From Bacillus sp. V5-8f (GTDB lineage Bacteria > Bacillota > Bacilli > Bacillales > DSM-1321), in NCBI RefSeq assembly GCF_002863565.1, contig NZ_PGUW01000001.1:124001-188000 (forward strand): a stretch of 64,000 nucleotides of DNA, written 5' to 3'. The position numbers were made by a program, and so were the translations under genes. Position 1 is the stretch's first letter; every line of letters begins with the position of its first letter. Shown piece by piece: positions 8,480 through 17,005 of the stretch. The notes under the pieces are model-generated. The model ran no database searches. It was not told where the DNA came from and was given only the letters and a program-made list of their open reading frames with translations.

Positions 8480-8557
8480 TTTGGCAACCCGGCTGTCATG
8501 GCATAATGCTTTAGACCCGTGGCTTTGCGTCCCTATCTTTCAATAGGTTTGCCTTTT
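8480..8557 (-). promoter_or_regulatory. c-di-GMP-I (GEMM) riboswitch aptamer
   Basis: The minus strand reads AAGGCAAACC, a GAAA-capped stem, GGGACGCAAAGCCAC, GGTCTAAAGC, and CAGCCGGGTTGCC. This is a near-canonical c-di-GMP class I aptamer. With the terminator at 8422-8447 it forms a complete transcriptional riboswitch for the small gene pair 8094-8327 and 7719-8042. Confidence 0.92.
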
Positions 8558-8574
8558 TCATAATCATTACTATA

Positions 8575-8603
8575 ATTATAAATATTTTTTACCATTTATT
8601 CAA
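8575..8603 (-). promoter_or_regulatory. Sigma-A-type promoter of the riboswitch transcript
   Basis: On the minus strand, TTGAAT and TATAAT are separated by exactly 17 bases, and the start point falls just before the aptamer. Confidence 0.7.
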
Positions 8604-8694
8604 CAATTTTCATCCTTTTTCGCGGTTATATATGAGCTTAATTTCCCATGTTAATACAGCATCCTTGCTGGGAGGAAAAACTATTATTTTCTTG

Positions 8695-8714
8695 TTAATC
8701 AATCGTTTGATTAA
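8695..8714. repeat. Palindrome TTAATCAATCGTTTGATTAA, copy 1
   Basis: One of five copies of this 20-bp palindrome in the window. It resembles a TetR-type operator in size and symmetry. A weaker variant lies 67 bp away at 8762-8781. Confidence 0.7.
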
Positions 8715-8761
8715 ATTTATAATTCCAGTCCTAGCGCTTGTTGTCCCTACTTTTTATTTAT

Positions 8762-8781
8762 TTAATTAATCGTTTAATTAA
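8762..8781. repeat. Palindrome variant TTAATTAATCGTTTAATTAA, copy 2
   Basis: It has the same symmetry and TCGTTT core as copy 1, with two symmetric substitutions. The regularly spaced pair could be a double operator. Confidence 0.5.
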
Positions 8782-8832
8782 TTTCTGTCTATTTGTCGCG
8801 CTTCACCTAGTGCAGTTGTCTAAAACACAAAT

Positions 8833-8885
8833 GAGGGTCAGTCCCCCAGCGCTTTACCACTGTACCGCGCCGGGGGACTGACCCC
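8833..8885. repeat. REP-like palindrome, complete
   Basis: The left arm has one change (GAGGGTCAGTCCCCC); the right arm is GGGGGACTGACCCC. It lies 20 bases after the stop codon of the amidase gene 8905-10209. Confidence 0.92.
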
Positions 8886-8904
8886 ACCTTCCTTTTTGCT
8901 TGCA

Positions 8905-10209
8905 TTACTCCATAGAGTTTATATATTGATCTCTTACAATGTGAGTAATACCAATCTTATTAAGATAATTCACCGGGCATAGGAATGTTATTGTTGCTAC
9001 TCCCGGGTGTCTGCCAATTTCAATAGAGCCGGTAATAGTGGCTCGGTTCATGACTTCTGGAACGGAAATGCCAAGAACATCTGCCGCTCTTTTTAAACCG
9101 TTTTCTGTTGCGTCATTTAAGTTGGCTCCAGTACCGATAAATGAAATAGGGAGTGACTCCTCTAGCTTTTTGACGTCCCATTGTTGCGCTACACCTCTAG
9201 CTATTTCTTTTTCCTTTTTCGTAATGGGCTTTGCAAGGTAAGGAAGGTCTTCTTCGACAGGCAATAGAATTGGTCCATCAATATTTAGCCCTTTAATGAC
9301 CTTCACCTGCAGATTTACGATACCTGCTACATCAGCCGTATGCCCTGCTATTTCACCATCACCTTGCATGGCGTGCATGTCACCAAGGTAAATGCCGCCA
9401 CCCGGCACTTTTACAGGACAAATAAGAACAGCGCCTTCCCGTACCCGATTAATATCCATATGACCGTCAGTTCGATCCTCTAATTGTTCCTTTGTTAGTT
9501 TGTATTCATGCGGGGCTCCTAACAAGAATTGGCCAAAGTCCCCTGCATTGTGAGAGTCAGGAAACGGTCTGGAAGGCGTTGTTCCAAGCTGTCCTAAAAA
9601 CGGACGCAATCTCGCAACCGTTCCTACTAAGTCATGTGGTGCAATAGTTACGATAGGGTTCTGTATGGATTGTTCGGGTGTAGCCATGTATGAACGACCT
9701 TCTTTTGCAATTTCCTCAGCCGCTTCTTTGTGTAAGGTAACCCCTACATTGCGATTTGAATCAAAAGCTATCGTGTATCCATTCGTAAATACAAAAGGAA
9801 CTACATCTATGCCGCATTCTGCACATCGAATCGATTCCTTGCCTATTCCTTCAATAATAGTCTCAGGATTGATGGTACCGCACTCGGGACATTTTCCTGC
9901 AACAAACGGATCACCTAAATATCTTCCATCAACCGGTTCATCATTTCCAGATGCAGTCGCAGCAGAAGTAACTCTAATAGATTTGATTTTAATGGCAATC
10001 GCATCGCCCACTTCCGCTCCTTCTACAAATACAGGTTTGGTTACCTCGTGGCCCCCGCGAATTGCAGGTGTAATCATCGGTCCCCAGCAACCAGGAGCAG
10101 TATTAGCTACAATATGCCCGCCATCCTTTACAGGTCCCAGCATTTCATTGTTAGGATCTAAAATACCATTCGTGAACTCATTGACAAATACAGTTTGTTT
10201 CGCACTCAT
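8905..10209 (-). CDS. Acetamidase/formamidase family protein
   Basis: This 434-residue cytoplasmic amidohydrolase of the FmdA/AmdA family releases ammonia from formamide or short amides. Family features seen are the N-terminal APGCWGPM and the VFVEGAEVGDAIAIKI strands. A central CPECGT...CAECG cysteine pair is found in the longer members. The glycine- and acid-rich stretch GGGIYLGDMHAMQGDGEIAG sits near residue 280, and a VEVxxxVI-like core and HPGVATITFLCP follow near the C-terminus. The ATG has GGGGGAAG before it. It appears to be a single-gene unit with a REP at its 3' end. Confidence 0.88.
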   Translation of the reverse strand: MSAKQTVFVNEFTNGILDPNNEMLGPVKDGGHIVANTAPGCWGPMITPAIRGGHEVTKPVFVEGAEVGDAIAIKIKSIRVTSAATASGNDEPVDGRYLGDPFVAGKCPECGTINPETIIEGIGKESIRCAECGIDVVPFVFTNGYTIAFDSNRNVGVTLHKEAAEEIAKEGRSYMATPEQSIQNPIVTIAPHDLVGTVARLRPFLGQLGTTPSRPFPDSHNAGDFGQFLLGAPHEYKLTKEQLEDRTDGHMDINRVREGAVLICPVKVPGGGIYLGDMHAMQGDGEIAGHTADVAGIVNLQVKVIKGLNIDGPILLPVEEDLPYLAKPITKKEKEIARGVAQQWDVKKLEESLPISFIGTGANLNDATENGLKRAADVLGISVPEVMNRATITGSIEIGRHPGVATITFLCPVNYLNKIGITHIVRDQYINSME

Positions 10210-10353
10210 CTTTCTTCCCCCAACCCTTCTCTTTAAAATAGATTTTCTAGCTAATAACAGTATAGGATACTATGTTTGCGCTTTCAAAAGAACTGTTCTT
10301 AAGAAATTAATAAGTTTCTTAATCTGTATTACTATGTTTCTTTCTATACAAAT

Positions 10354-10410
10354 GAAGGTCAGTTCCCCGACCCGCTTTAGTACTTCACCGCACCGGGGGA
10401 CTGACCCCCC
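10354..10410. repeat. REP-like palindrome, slightly decayed
   Basis: The left arm is GAAGGTCAGTTCCCC with two changes; the right arm is GGGGGACTGACCCCC. It lies in the gap between the acetamidase start and the terminator of the TSP3 gene. Confidence 0.85.
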
Positions 10411-10421
10411 AAATGAAAAAA

Positions 10422-10455
10422 GCCAGCATATAATAATATAATAATATATGCTAGC
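10422..10455 (-). terminator. Intrinsic terminator
   Basis: The AT-rich hairpin GCTAGCATAT/ATATGCTGGC is followed on the minus strand by TTTTTTCATTT. It ends the gene 10463-11302. Confidence 0.75.
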
Positions 10456-10462
10456 TCCTTAC

Positions 10463-11302
10463 TTATTCCTGATCGTGGTCATCCTCATCATCATGGTCTT
10501 CATCATCAGATTCTTCTACTTGGTTTTTACCGGAATCCGCTTTGTCTTCTTCTTCTTTTTTGTCCTCAACTTTTACTTCTTTGTCAATTTCCACATGTTT
10601 GCCGCTTAAGTATTTAACTTTCGCATCAATTTTATATGTGTTGTCCAATTTGAAGAAAGCCTGGACCTTAGAGATGATATCTTCCTTTGTTAACGTAGAG
10701 GAAGCCTGCAGATCTTTCACCAAGGACTCTACCATTTCTTTAGTGACTGTACCTGTTTTATCTTTGACCTGTACGAATGTTTTATTTTTAAGGAGTTTAT
10801 ATTGAATTTGAATACTTTTCTTATGGGAAGTTTTCACATCTACCTTAAATTCTCTTATTTTTTGAGAAAGTTTAACCCCATCTTTGCCCTGCACTTCAGA
10901 GCCATCTTTAATTTTATCATTGTCGCTATCAGAGTTGTCAGGCTTTAATCCCAAATCAAGCTCAGCTCCGTTAGTAATTCCATCCTTGTCTGTATCTTCG
11001 TCACCATCAACAATTTTATCTTTATCTGTATCAGCTGAAGTAGGATTTAAATTTAACTTATACTCGATCACGTTGATGAGGCCGTCTTTGTCATTATCTT
11101 TATTTGCTATATCTTTGCCTGAACTGAGCTTATATTTTACTTCCCATTGATCAGCTATTCCATTTTTATTTTTGTCTGTTACCTTGGGTTTTTGCTCTTT
11201 CTTTGACTTGTCATTGCCTTTAGCATCAGCGTTGGACACTCCCTGTGATAGTAGAAGAGTTAATGCAAGTCCTCCAGCAAGTAATTTCTTCGTGTTTTTC
11301 AT
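10463..11302 (-). CDS. Secreted thrombospondin type 3 repeat / YusW-like protein under c-di-GMP control
   Basis: This 279-residue exported protein has a signal peptide (LLAGGLALTLLLSQGVSNADA). Next come four to five calcium-binding type 3 repeats (DKNKNGIADQWE, DNDKDGLINVIE, DTDKDKIVDGDEDTDKDGI, DSDNDKIKDGSE). After them, about residues 150-240 resemble a YusW-like domain (IQIQYKLLKNKTFVQVKD ... IISKVQAFFKLDNTYKID). The C-terminus is a strongly acidic tail (EESDDEDHDDEDDHDQE). No sortase motif or membrane anchor is seen. The ATG follows AAGGAG, only about 15 bases after a c-di-GMP aptamer. This suggests translational control of a surface or matrix protein. Function is inference; the domains are well supported. 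Confidence 0.85.
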   Translation of the reverse strand: MKNTKKLLAGGLALTLLLSQGVSNADAKGNDKSKKEQKPKVTDKNKNGIADQWEVKYKLSSGKDIANKDNDKDGLINVIEYKLNLNPTSADTDKDKIVDGDEDTDKDGITNGAELDLGLKPDNSDSDNDKIKDGSEVQGKDGVKLSQKIREFKVDVKTSHKKSIQIQYKLLKNKTFVQVKDKTGTVTKEMVESLVKDLQASSTLTKEDIISKVQAFFKLDNTYKIDAKVKYLSGKHVEIDKEVKVEDKKEEEDKADSGKNQVEESDDEDHDDEDDHDQE

Positions 11303-11329
11303 AGCAATCTTCTCCTTATTGATATAGTT

Positions 11330-11410
11330 TCGGCAGCTGGCTGGCATAGCAATATCATGCGTTAGCCCCTAAAGCTTTGCGTAACCACGTTTCCATAGCT
11401 TTGCCTTTTC
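11330..11410 (-). promoter_or_regulatory. c-di-GMP-I (GEMM) riboswitch aptamer
   Basis: The minus strand reads AAGGCAAAGC, TATGGAAACGTGG, TTACGCAAAGC, GGGGCTAACGCAT, and AUGCCAGCCAGCTGCCG. These are the class I landmarks, with a slightly altered first stem. The 3' strand lies about 15-20 bases from the ribosome binding site, which suggests sequestration control of 10463-11302. Confidence 0.83.
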
Positions 11411-11620
11411 GTTGTATATCTTTCAAAGCCTTACAACGATTACATTAAATATAATAGATTTTGAATCAATAGTAATAGGTAATTTAGCTTATTTTTGTTA
11501 ATTATAAAATATTAGTCATTCATATACTGCATGTGAATGGATCTCAAGGATACTCTAAAATTCTTATAGAATTACATCAATCACTTTGTTTATTCATACT
11601 TCAGGACCGTATAGAACGTA

Positions 11621-11658
11621 ACACTTTAACACACTAACGCACTGGGGGACTGACCCCC
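11621..11658. repeat. REP-like element, one half
   Basis: Only the spacer and the arm GGGGGACTGACCCCC are left. Its last C is the first base of the TAG stop codon (minus strand) of the chemoreceptor gene, so gene end and repeat overlap. Confidence 0.85.
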
Positions 11659-13628
11659 TAAACTTTAAATCTGCCAACTGCCTGATGGAGTTCATCGGCC
11701 ATATTGGATAGGGCATTTGCAGAGGCCGAGATTTCTTCCATTGATGCAAGTTGTTCCTGGGTTGCGGCAGAGACGTTTTGAGTGCCGGCGGCGGCTGCTT
11801 CTGCCACTTGGGAGATTCCCATGACCGACTCAACGACCTGTTCAGTCCCCGCTGTAATTTTGTGGACAGCTGATGAGATTTGCTCGATTTTCGTCCCCAT
11901 ATCGTTTATGGATTGTTGAATCTGGCTAAATGAATCGCCTGCTAAATCGACTATCCCAATCCCTTCATTCACTTCGTTTGTAGCATGTGCCATTGATTCA
12001 ATTGTCTTGCTTGTTTCCTCCTGAATGCTGGCGATTAATTGAGCAATTTGCTGTGAGGAGTGGGAGGATTGTTCGGCCAGTTTCCTTACTTCCTCAGCTA
12101 CTACCGCAAATCCTTTCCCATGTTCGCCTGCTCTTGCAGCCTCAATTGCTGCATTCAGTGCCAAAAGGTTCGTTTGAGATGCAATGCTTGTAATCACTTC
12201 AATGATTTGGTTAATTTCATTTGAACGGTCTCCTAGCATTTTGATGGAGGCTGAAAGATTGGCAAATGTGTTATTGATTGTGTTCATTTGATTGACGGCC
12301 AATTTGATGCTTCGTTCTCCTTCAGCCGCTTTTTCAGAAGTATCAATGGATGCTACATTTACACTATCGGCATTTTCTGAAATACGCTGTACCTCCTGTG
12401 CCAATTCAGCAATTCGGATCGAGCTTTCCTCTACACTTTCCATTTGTTTGTCTGTCCCTACTGCGACCTCTTGAATGGTTAACGCAATTTGTTCTGTTGC
12501 CTTGCTCGTTTGTTCTGCATTTGCTGTCAATTCCTCAGCAGAGGCTGCAACTTGTTCCGTATTGGTTCCAATTTGATCAATCAGTTCTCGCAGGTTTTTG
12601 GACATTTTGTTGAAACTTTTGCCGAGTTGACCCAGTTCATCATTAACGTGAACTTGTATTTCCTCCGTCAAATCTCCTTGTCCAATTTTTTCTGATGCAG
12701 TGACCAAAGAGCGCAGAGGTTTTGTAATAGAAGCAATGATAAAGAAAATAAGTACGAAGCCGACAATCAATGAAATACTCAACACAAGGATTGTTTTATT
12801 AGAAATCGGCTGGGCCGCTTTTGTTATTTCATCATTATAAAGAGTTCCTACAACCTTCCACCCGGTTAATTCATTAGTGGCAAAAACCATTTTTTTGTCT
12901 TGGTTGTCTATGGTGTATTCGAAACTACCCGTTTTTGATTGGTAAATCTTACCTACAAAATCTCCTTCTAATGGGTCTGTTGGTTTTGTTGTGGGATGAA
13001 CAATGACTTTTTTATCTTTATCAGCAAGGAATGCAAATCCTTCTTTTCCGATATGTGCTTTATTTACAATTGCAGAGATGGTCTCAAGCTTTACTTCTGC
13101 TGCTAAAACGCCAGATCCGTCCTTCAACACTTTCGCAACCCCAAATACAAAGTCCCCTGTCGTTTTAGACTCAAATGGGCTTGTGATGACAACTTTACCA
13201 TTTTGTTTCATGGCCTCCTGGTACCAGGGCCTTTCACGCGGGTCATATCCTTTAGGCATTTCTTTTGCTGGTGCATTAATAAACATTCCATCCTTACTTC
13301 CTACATAAATCGTCGAAACTTCTGGATGTTTGGATAGAAAAGGTGTAAGGATGCCTTGTTGCAAAACAGGATTCGAGCCTGTATAGTCCGCTGTGGTTAT
13401 TTCTTCAGACAAATAAGCAATATTCCTGATTTCCGGTTCGATGAATCGGTCAAGAGTTGAATTTAATAGTTTTGCGGACTCGGAAGCAGACATCGTAATC
13501 TGGTTCTCAACAGTTTCTTTTGCAGTTGAATACGATGTCCATCCGATAATTATGCCTGGAACTAACAGGACTAAGGCGAATGAAATGATCAGCCTGTTCC
13601 TGATTGATAAATTGAAAATTTTCTTCAT
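11658..13628 (-). CDS. Methyl-accepting chemotaxis protein with dCache sensor
   Basis: This 656-residue transmembrane chemoreceptor has TM1 near residues 12-31. An extracellular dCache domain includes [12 protein letters not shown] and [17 protein letters not shown], typical of amino-acid-binding McpB/TlpA-type receptors. TM2 is near 285-305 ([18 protein letters not shown]), followed by HAMP ([21 protein letters not shown]). The long signalling hairpin has its conserved tip at [23 protein letters not shown]. It ends in VGRFKV. No chemotaxis operon is nearby, as is usual for Bacillus mcp genes. The ATG has AAGGGG upstream. The stop codon overlaps a half REP element. Confidence 0.95.
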   Translation of the reverse strand: MKKIFNLSIRNRLIISFALVLLVPGIIIGWTSYSTAKETVENQITMSASESAKLLNSTLDRFIEPEIRNIAYLSEEITTADYTGSNPVLQQGILTPFLSKHPEVSTIYVGSKDGMFINAPAKEMPKGYDPRERPWYQEAMKQNGKVVITSPFESKTTGDFVFGVAKVLKDGSGVLAAEVKLETISAIVNKAHIGKEGFAFLADKDKKVIVHPTTKPTDPLEGDFVGKIYQSKTGSFEYTIDNQDKKMVFATNELTGWKVVGTLYNDEITKAAQPISNKTILVLSISLIVGFVLIFFIIASITKPLRSLVTASEKIGQGDLTEEIQVHVNDELGQLGKSFNKMSKNLRELIDQIGTNTEQVAASAEELTANAEQTSKATEQIALTIQEVAVGTDKQMESVEESSIRIAELAQEVQRISENADSVNVASIDTSEKAAEGERSIKLAVNQMNTINNTFANLSASIKMLGDRSNEINQIIEVITSIASQTNLLALNAAIEAARAGEHGKGFAVVAEEVRKLAEQSSHSSQQIAQLIASIQEETSKTIESMAHATNEVNEGIGIVDLAGDSFSQIQQSINDMGTKIEQISSAVHKITAGTEQVVESVMGISQVAEAAAAGTQNVSAATQEQLASMEEISASANALSNMADELHQAVGRFKV

Positions 13629-13696
13629 GGCTGGGTCCCCTTTTATCTGTTTCTATTAATATCGGAAAATTAAGAAATATATTTATTGAATTTATT

Positions 13697-13876
13697 TCAA
13701 AAGGGTTGCCACACTATAGATCGATAAAAAATACCCAATTGTTTATGAATGGGCACTATTCTCTTCAAACTCGTTGAAAAATTAAGATTCCTATTTTCTC
13801 CTTGCTTCTTTTGATAGGTCTTTTTTCCGTAACCCACAGGACCCTTCCCTGCAAATGTATGTGACTGCTCGTTCAT
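13697..13876 (-). CDS. Possible small basic protein (59 residues)
   Basis: A short frame starts at an ATG with AAGGG six bases upstream. The first 30 residues (MNEQSHTFAGKGPVGYGKKT...) are glycine- and lysine-rich, in the style of small spore proteins. The frame runs through a terminator-like hairpin at its 3' end, which argues against the C-terminal third being real coding sequence. I do not recognise it. Confidence 0.25.
   Translation of the reverse strand: MNEQSHTFAGKGPVGYGKKTYQKKQGENRNLNFSTSLKRIVPIHKQLGIFYRSIVWQPF
13733..13753 (-). terminator. Probable terminator
   Basis: On the minus strand, CCCATT...AATTGGG (one bulged T) is followed by TATTTTTT. No certain gene lies directly upstream. 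Confidence 0.4.
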
Positions 13877-14405
13877 CCATTTCCCTTCTTAGGACAAGCT
13901 TTCCTCATGCATCCATTTGTTTAGGACAATTCAGGCGTAGCCCCATTCCGCCGCAATACTGATCTTTATTATGGAATGGAGATAAACTTACGGAAACTCT
14001 GCGGCTAAATCTGAGGTTGTCCATATCCAAGTAGTAAATGGATCAGAAATGATATTCGATTGAGCATAATCCGCATGGATTCAATCAATGATTTACTCCA
14101 AAGACGAAATACATACCCTCCTCTATGTTAATTAAAGGATCAGAAAAAAAACAAACAAACCAAATGTTACAATTTTCTTACATTGGAAAAGTAACTGGTT
14201 TACATTCGATTCACCGGTGCTATAATAAGACAGTAGACTTCTAAAATTAAATCTGGTTCACAAGATGTCTTGTCCGTTCGGCATTTGTTCTCATAAATTT
14301 AACTCGCGATTCATATCGCTGTTGTTATAGTAGAACACTTGTCTCCCAATTTTCTTGTGGACTAATTTGGCGAAGAAAATGCTCCAACATTTTTTTCGCA
14401 TTGAA
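13877..14405. other. Intergenic region, no clear gene
   Basis: This AT-rich stretch has no frame with a credible ribosome binding site. TTGTCCTAA followed by an ATGGATG-like sequence occurs twice near 13880-13930, suggesting a small local duplication. Nothing else was identified. Confidence 0.4.
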
Positions 14406-14408
14406 AAA

Positions 14409-14433
14409 GGGAATTGCCTGGCGGGGCATTTCC
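14409..14433 (-). terminator. Terminator-like hairpin, both strands
   Basis: The hairpin GGGAATTGCC/GGGGCATTTCCC is flanked by A-rich and T-rich tracts on both sides. It is the nearest terminator downstream of the small membrane protein gene 14602-14874. Confidence 0.6.
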
Positions 14434-14601
14434 CTTTTCTTTGATTATTCAACTATCAGCAGCCGCTTTCCTATGCAAATACCCATCATCTTTTCGTTCG
14501 TTGGGTCGAAGGATTTGGTTTCCGGATCCTCCAAAAACCGGAAATCAAGCATATGGAAAACGTTTGCTTACCACATAGTCTTCAGGCTAATCAACAGCCT
14601 T

Positions 14602-14874
14602 TTAAAGAAACGGCGAAAACGATCCCACCAGTGTGTAGAAAAAATTTGAGTCAATCTTACCCATGCAGGTCAGGACAATGAAAATTACCGTCAGGACAAG
14701 CACAAATGTGGCTCTTGCAAAGTTCAGTACACTTTGGCTTAGCAAATGCGCATTGTTCATGTCCTTTTTTTTTCGTGCTGACTTTTTAGGTTTGCGTTCT
14801 GTTAACGATGATTTGTTTCGCGGGGCTTTAGCAACAGTGGACGTTGTAGACTTAAAATTAAATCGTAGTCTCAT
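14602..14874 (-). CDS. Small single-pass membrane protein
   Basis: This 90-residue protein has a strongly basic, Ser/Lys-rich N-terminal half (KAPRNKSSLTERKPKKSARKKK). One clear transmembrane helix (FARATFVLVLTVIFIVLTCMG) follows, then a short outside tail ending in YTLVGSFSPFL. The positive-inside rule puts the long N-terminus in the cytoplasm. I start at the ATG preceded by GGAGGGACAGAC, not the upstream in-frame codon. No family was recognised. Confidence 0.55.
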   Translation of the reverse strand: MRLRFNFKSTTSTVAKAPRNKSSLTERKPKKSARKKKDMNNAHLLSQSVLNFARATFVLVLTVIFIVLTCMGKIDSNFFYTLVGSFSPFL

Positions 14875-15172
14875 CTGTCTGTCCCTCCGCTTGTCCAAAT
14901 TTTTTCGAACGAAAAGACGGAGTATTTAACCCAACTACTACCATTATTTTACCATTCCATCACTATATTAGAATAAGCCATTCGTCCCTAATAATAAGGA
15001 AAATTCAGAAAATTTATTTTTCCACCACCACTTTTTATTTTAGTTTCCCACTCTATCATTTTTTCCTGGTTTACTAGCTAATTAGATTTTAAAAATAGGA
15101 AATTCAGTCTATTAATTTTTAATAGAGTATTGTAGAATGTTGTAGAAATAGATTGGAAAAGGTGGGAAAATT

Positions 15173-16954
15173 TTGAAAAGGTTTAAAATAGGAATCATTG
15201 CTTTTTTGTTTTTTATGCTGATGGGTTTCCTTTATACAGATAGAGCTTCAGCCCAGTCTTATATCGTGAATCCTAATAAAACATATACATACTCGCAAAT
15301 GATGTCGGACATTACAAAACTAAAAAATGCTTATCCTGATCTGATTACTGTAAGGGTCATCGGCAAATCGGAGTACGGCCGCAACTTATATGCCGTATCT
15401 TTAGGGAAAGGGCCATCGACTGTGTTCATCAACGGCTCTCACCATGCACGTGAATGGATGACAACCAATGTCAATATGAATATGATTGATAAATATGCGT
15501 ATGCCTACACAAAAAATCAGAAAATTAATAGCTACGACGTTAGAAAAATCCTAACCAATACCACAGTCTGGTTTGTCCCAATGGTTAACCCTGATGGCGT
15601 CACTCTCCAGCAATCCGGATTAAAAGCTTTCCCGGCAAGTGCACACGCAGGTTTAAAAAGGATGAACGGTGGCAGCACTAACTTTACAAGATGGAAGGCG
15701 AACGGAAAAGGTGTCGACTTAAACCGTCAGTATAATGTTAACTGGAAAAACCTAGGCGGAGCAAAATCGCCAAGCTATAAAAATTTTAACGGCACGGCCC
15801 CACATTCAGCTGCAGAGACAAAAGCGCTCTTAGCATTTGTTACATCAATCTCGCCAGAAATCGCGATCTCATACCATAGCAGCGGCCAGCTTATATTCTG
15901 GAATTACCATCAGACAGGAACCCGTTACACGGCAGATTATGCCATGGCTAAAGCGTTAAGCCGCATGACTGGTTACTCCTTGCAACCTGGCAAAAGTACA
16001 GGCGGTGGATTCAGCGATTGGTTCTCGCGAGTACAAAAAAAGCGGGCATATACATTAGAAATTGCCCCTTACGCAGGTGAAACAAATGTTCCGCTGAGCA
16101 GGATGTCGAGTGTTTGGCGACAAAATGCTGCGGTTGGTTTATTAACCGCCCAGGAAGGCGGGAAAATTTACGACACTCGTAAGCTAGGCGAAAGCCAGGC
16201 ATTGGAGAAAAAGATCAAAGCTTACGATGCAACAGCAAAGAAACTGCAAACCTATTATGAAGGTAAAGTCAAGACCGTGAACCATTTAGTGATCGAAACT
16301 GCGCACCAGGATTTATATAATAAGGTGAGCAATGAAGTTAAGAAAAATGAAGCAGCCATGACTAAGCTGCCAAGCAAATACCGTTCACGCCCGACAACTG
16401 CATTGACAACAGCCAAGTTACATAGAGACCGCTCTATTGCTTTCATCAATGCCGTAAAAGAAGGCGACAAGCTTAATGCAAGCAATAAGACACTTACAGG
16501 CTATTTTGCACGCGGAACTCTAAATGAAGCCACAGTAGCTCACTACCAGAACTTCGTAAAAACCATTCCTGCCGTTACTAGCAAGGTAGCGAAGATGTAT
16601 GGAACTTCGGTTAAGAACTTAGCTACGGCCAAATATCTTAACCCTGCCAATCTGTCCAGGGATAATTTCAAGTTTGAAATTTCAAGGTATCAGCTGATTG
16701 TCCAAATGGAACAGCAATTGACAGCGAAACAATTTGAGGCAGTGAAAGCGAATTTGGCTGAGTATGATAAGCTTACTGTTGAGTCAGCAGCATTTAAGGA
16801 ATCAAAAGGTTTAAAACCATACAGTGCAACCGAATCTATGTTAGCATCCAAAAAGGACGCAATTGCACTTGAGCTTTCAAAACAACAGGCTGAGCAACCA
16901 AACCAGCAGCCTGAAAATTCGCCAGTGGAAACAACTAATCCTATTACTAAATAA
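15173..16954 (+). CDS. Secreted M14 zinc carboxypeptidase
   Basis: This 593-residue exported metallopeptidase has a signal peptide (IGIIAFLFFMLMGFLYTDRASAQ, about residues 6-28). The M14 catalytic domain (about 36-330) has zinc ligands His91 and Glu94 (SHHAREW) and His235 (SYHSSGQ). The substrate-binding DLNRQYN motif and catalytic Glu296 (YTLEIAPYAGE) are also present. Residues 340-593 form a helical, lysine-rich extension that may bind the cell wall. It could be a carboxypeptidase T-like scavenging enzyme or a gamma-D-glutamyl-diamino acid peptidase acting on peptidoglycan; sequence alone does not decide. The TTG start is backed by GGTGG. Confidence 0.9.
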   Translation: MKRFKIGIIAFLFFMLMGFLYTDRASAQSYIVNPNKTYTYSQMMSDITKLKNAYPDLITVRVIGKSEYGRNLYAVSLGKGPSTVFINGSHHAREWMTTNVNMNMIDKYAYAYTKNQKINSYDVRKILTNTTVWFVPMVNPDGVTLQQSGLKAFPASAHAGLKRMNGGSTNFTRWKANGKGVDLNRQYNVNWKNLGGAKSPSYKNFNGTAPHSAAETKALLAFVTSISPEIAISYHSSGQLIFWNYHQTGTRYTADYAMAKALSRMTGYSLQPGKSTGGGFSDWFSRVQKKRAYTLEIAPYAGETNVPLSRMSSVWRQNAAVGLLTAQEGGKIYDTRKLGESQALEKKIKAYDATAKKLQTYYEGKVKTVNHLVIETAHQDLYNKVSNEVKKNEAAMTKLPSKYRSRPTTALTTAKLHRDRSIAFINAVKEGDKLNASNKTLTGYFARGTLNEATVAHYQNFVKTIPAVTSKVAKMYGTSVKNLATAKYLNPANLSRDNFKFEISRYQLIVQMEQQLTAKQFEAVKANLAEYDKLTVESAAFKESKGLKPYSATESMLASKKDAIALELSKQQAEQPNQQPENSPVETTNPITK

Positions 16955-16961
16955 GCAGTAA

Positions 16962-16997
16962 AAAAGCGAAGACATTGGCATAATGTCTTCGCTTTTT
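16962..16997. terminator. Bidirectional terminator
   Basis: The hairpin AAGCGAAGACATT/AATGTCTTCGCTT has A and T runs on both flanks. It separates the convergent M14 and M30 peptidase genes. Confidence 0.9.
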
Positions 16998-17005
16998 ATT
17001 ATCGT

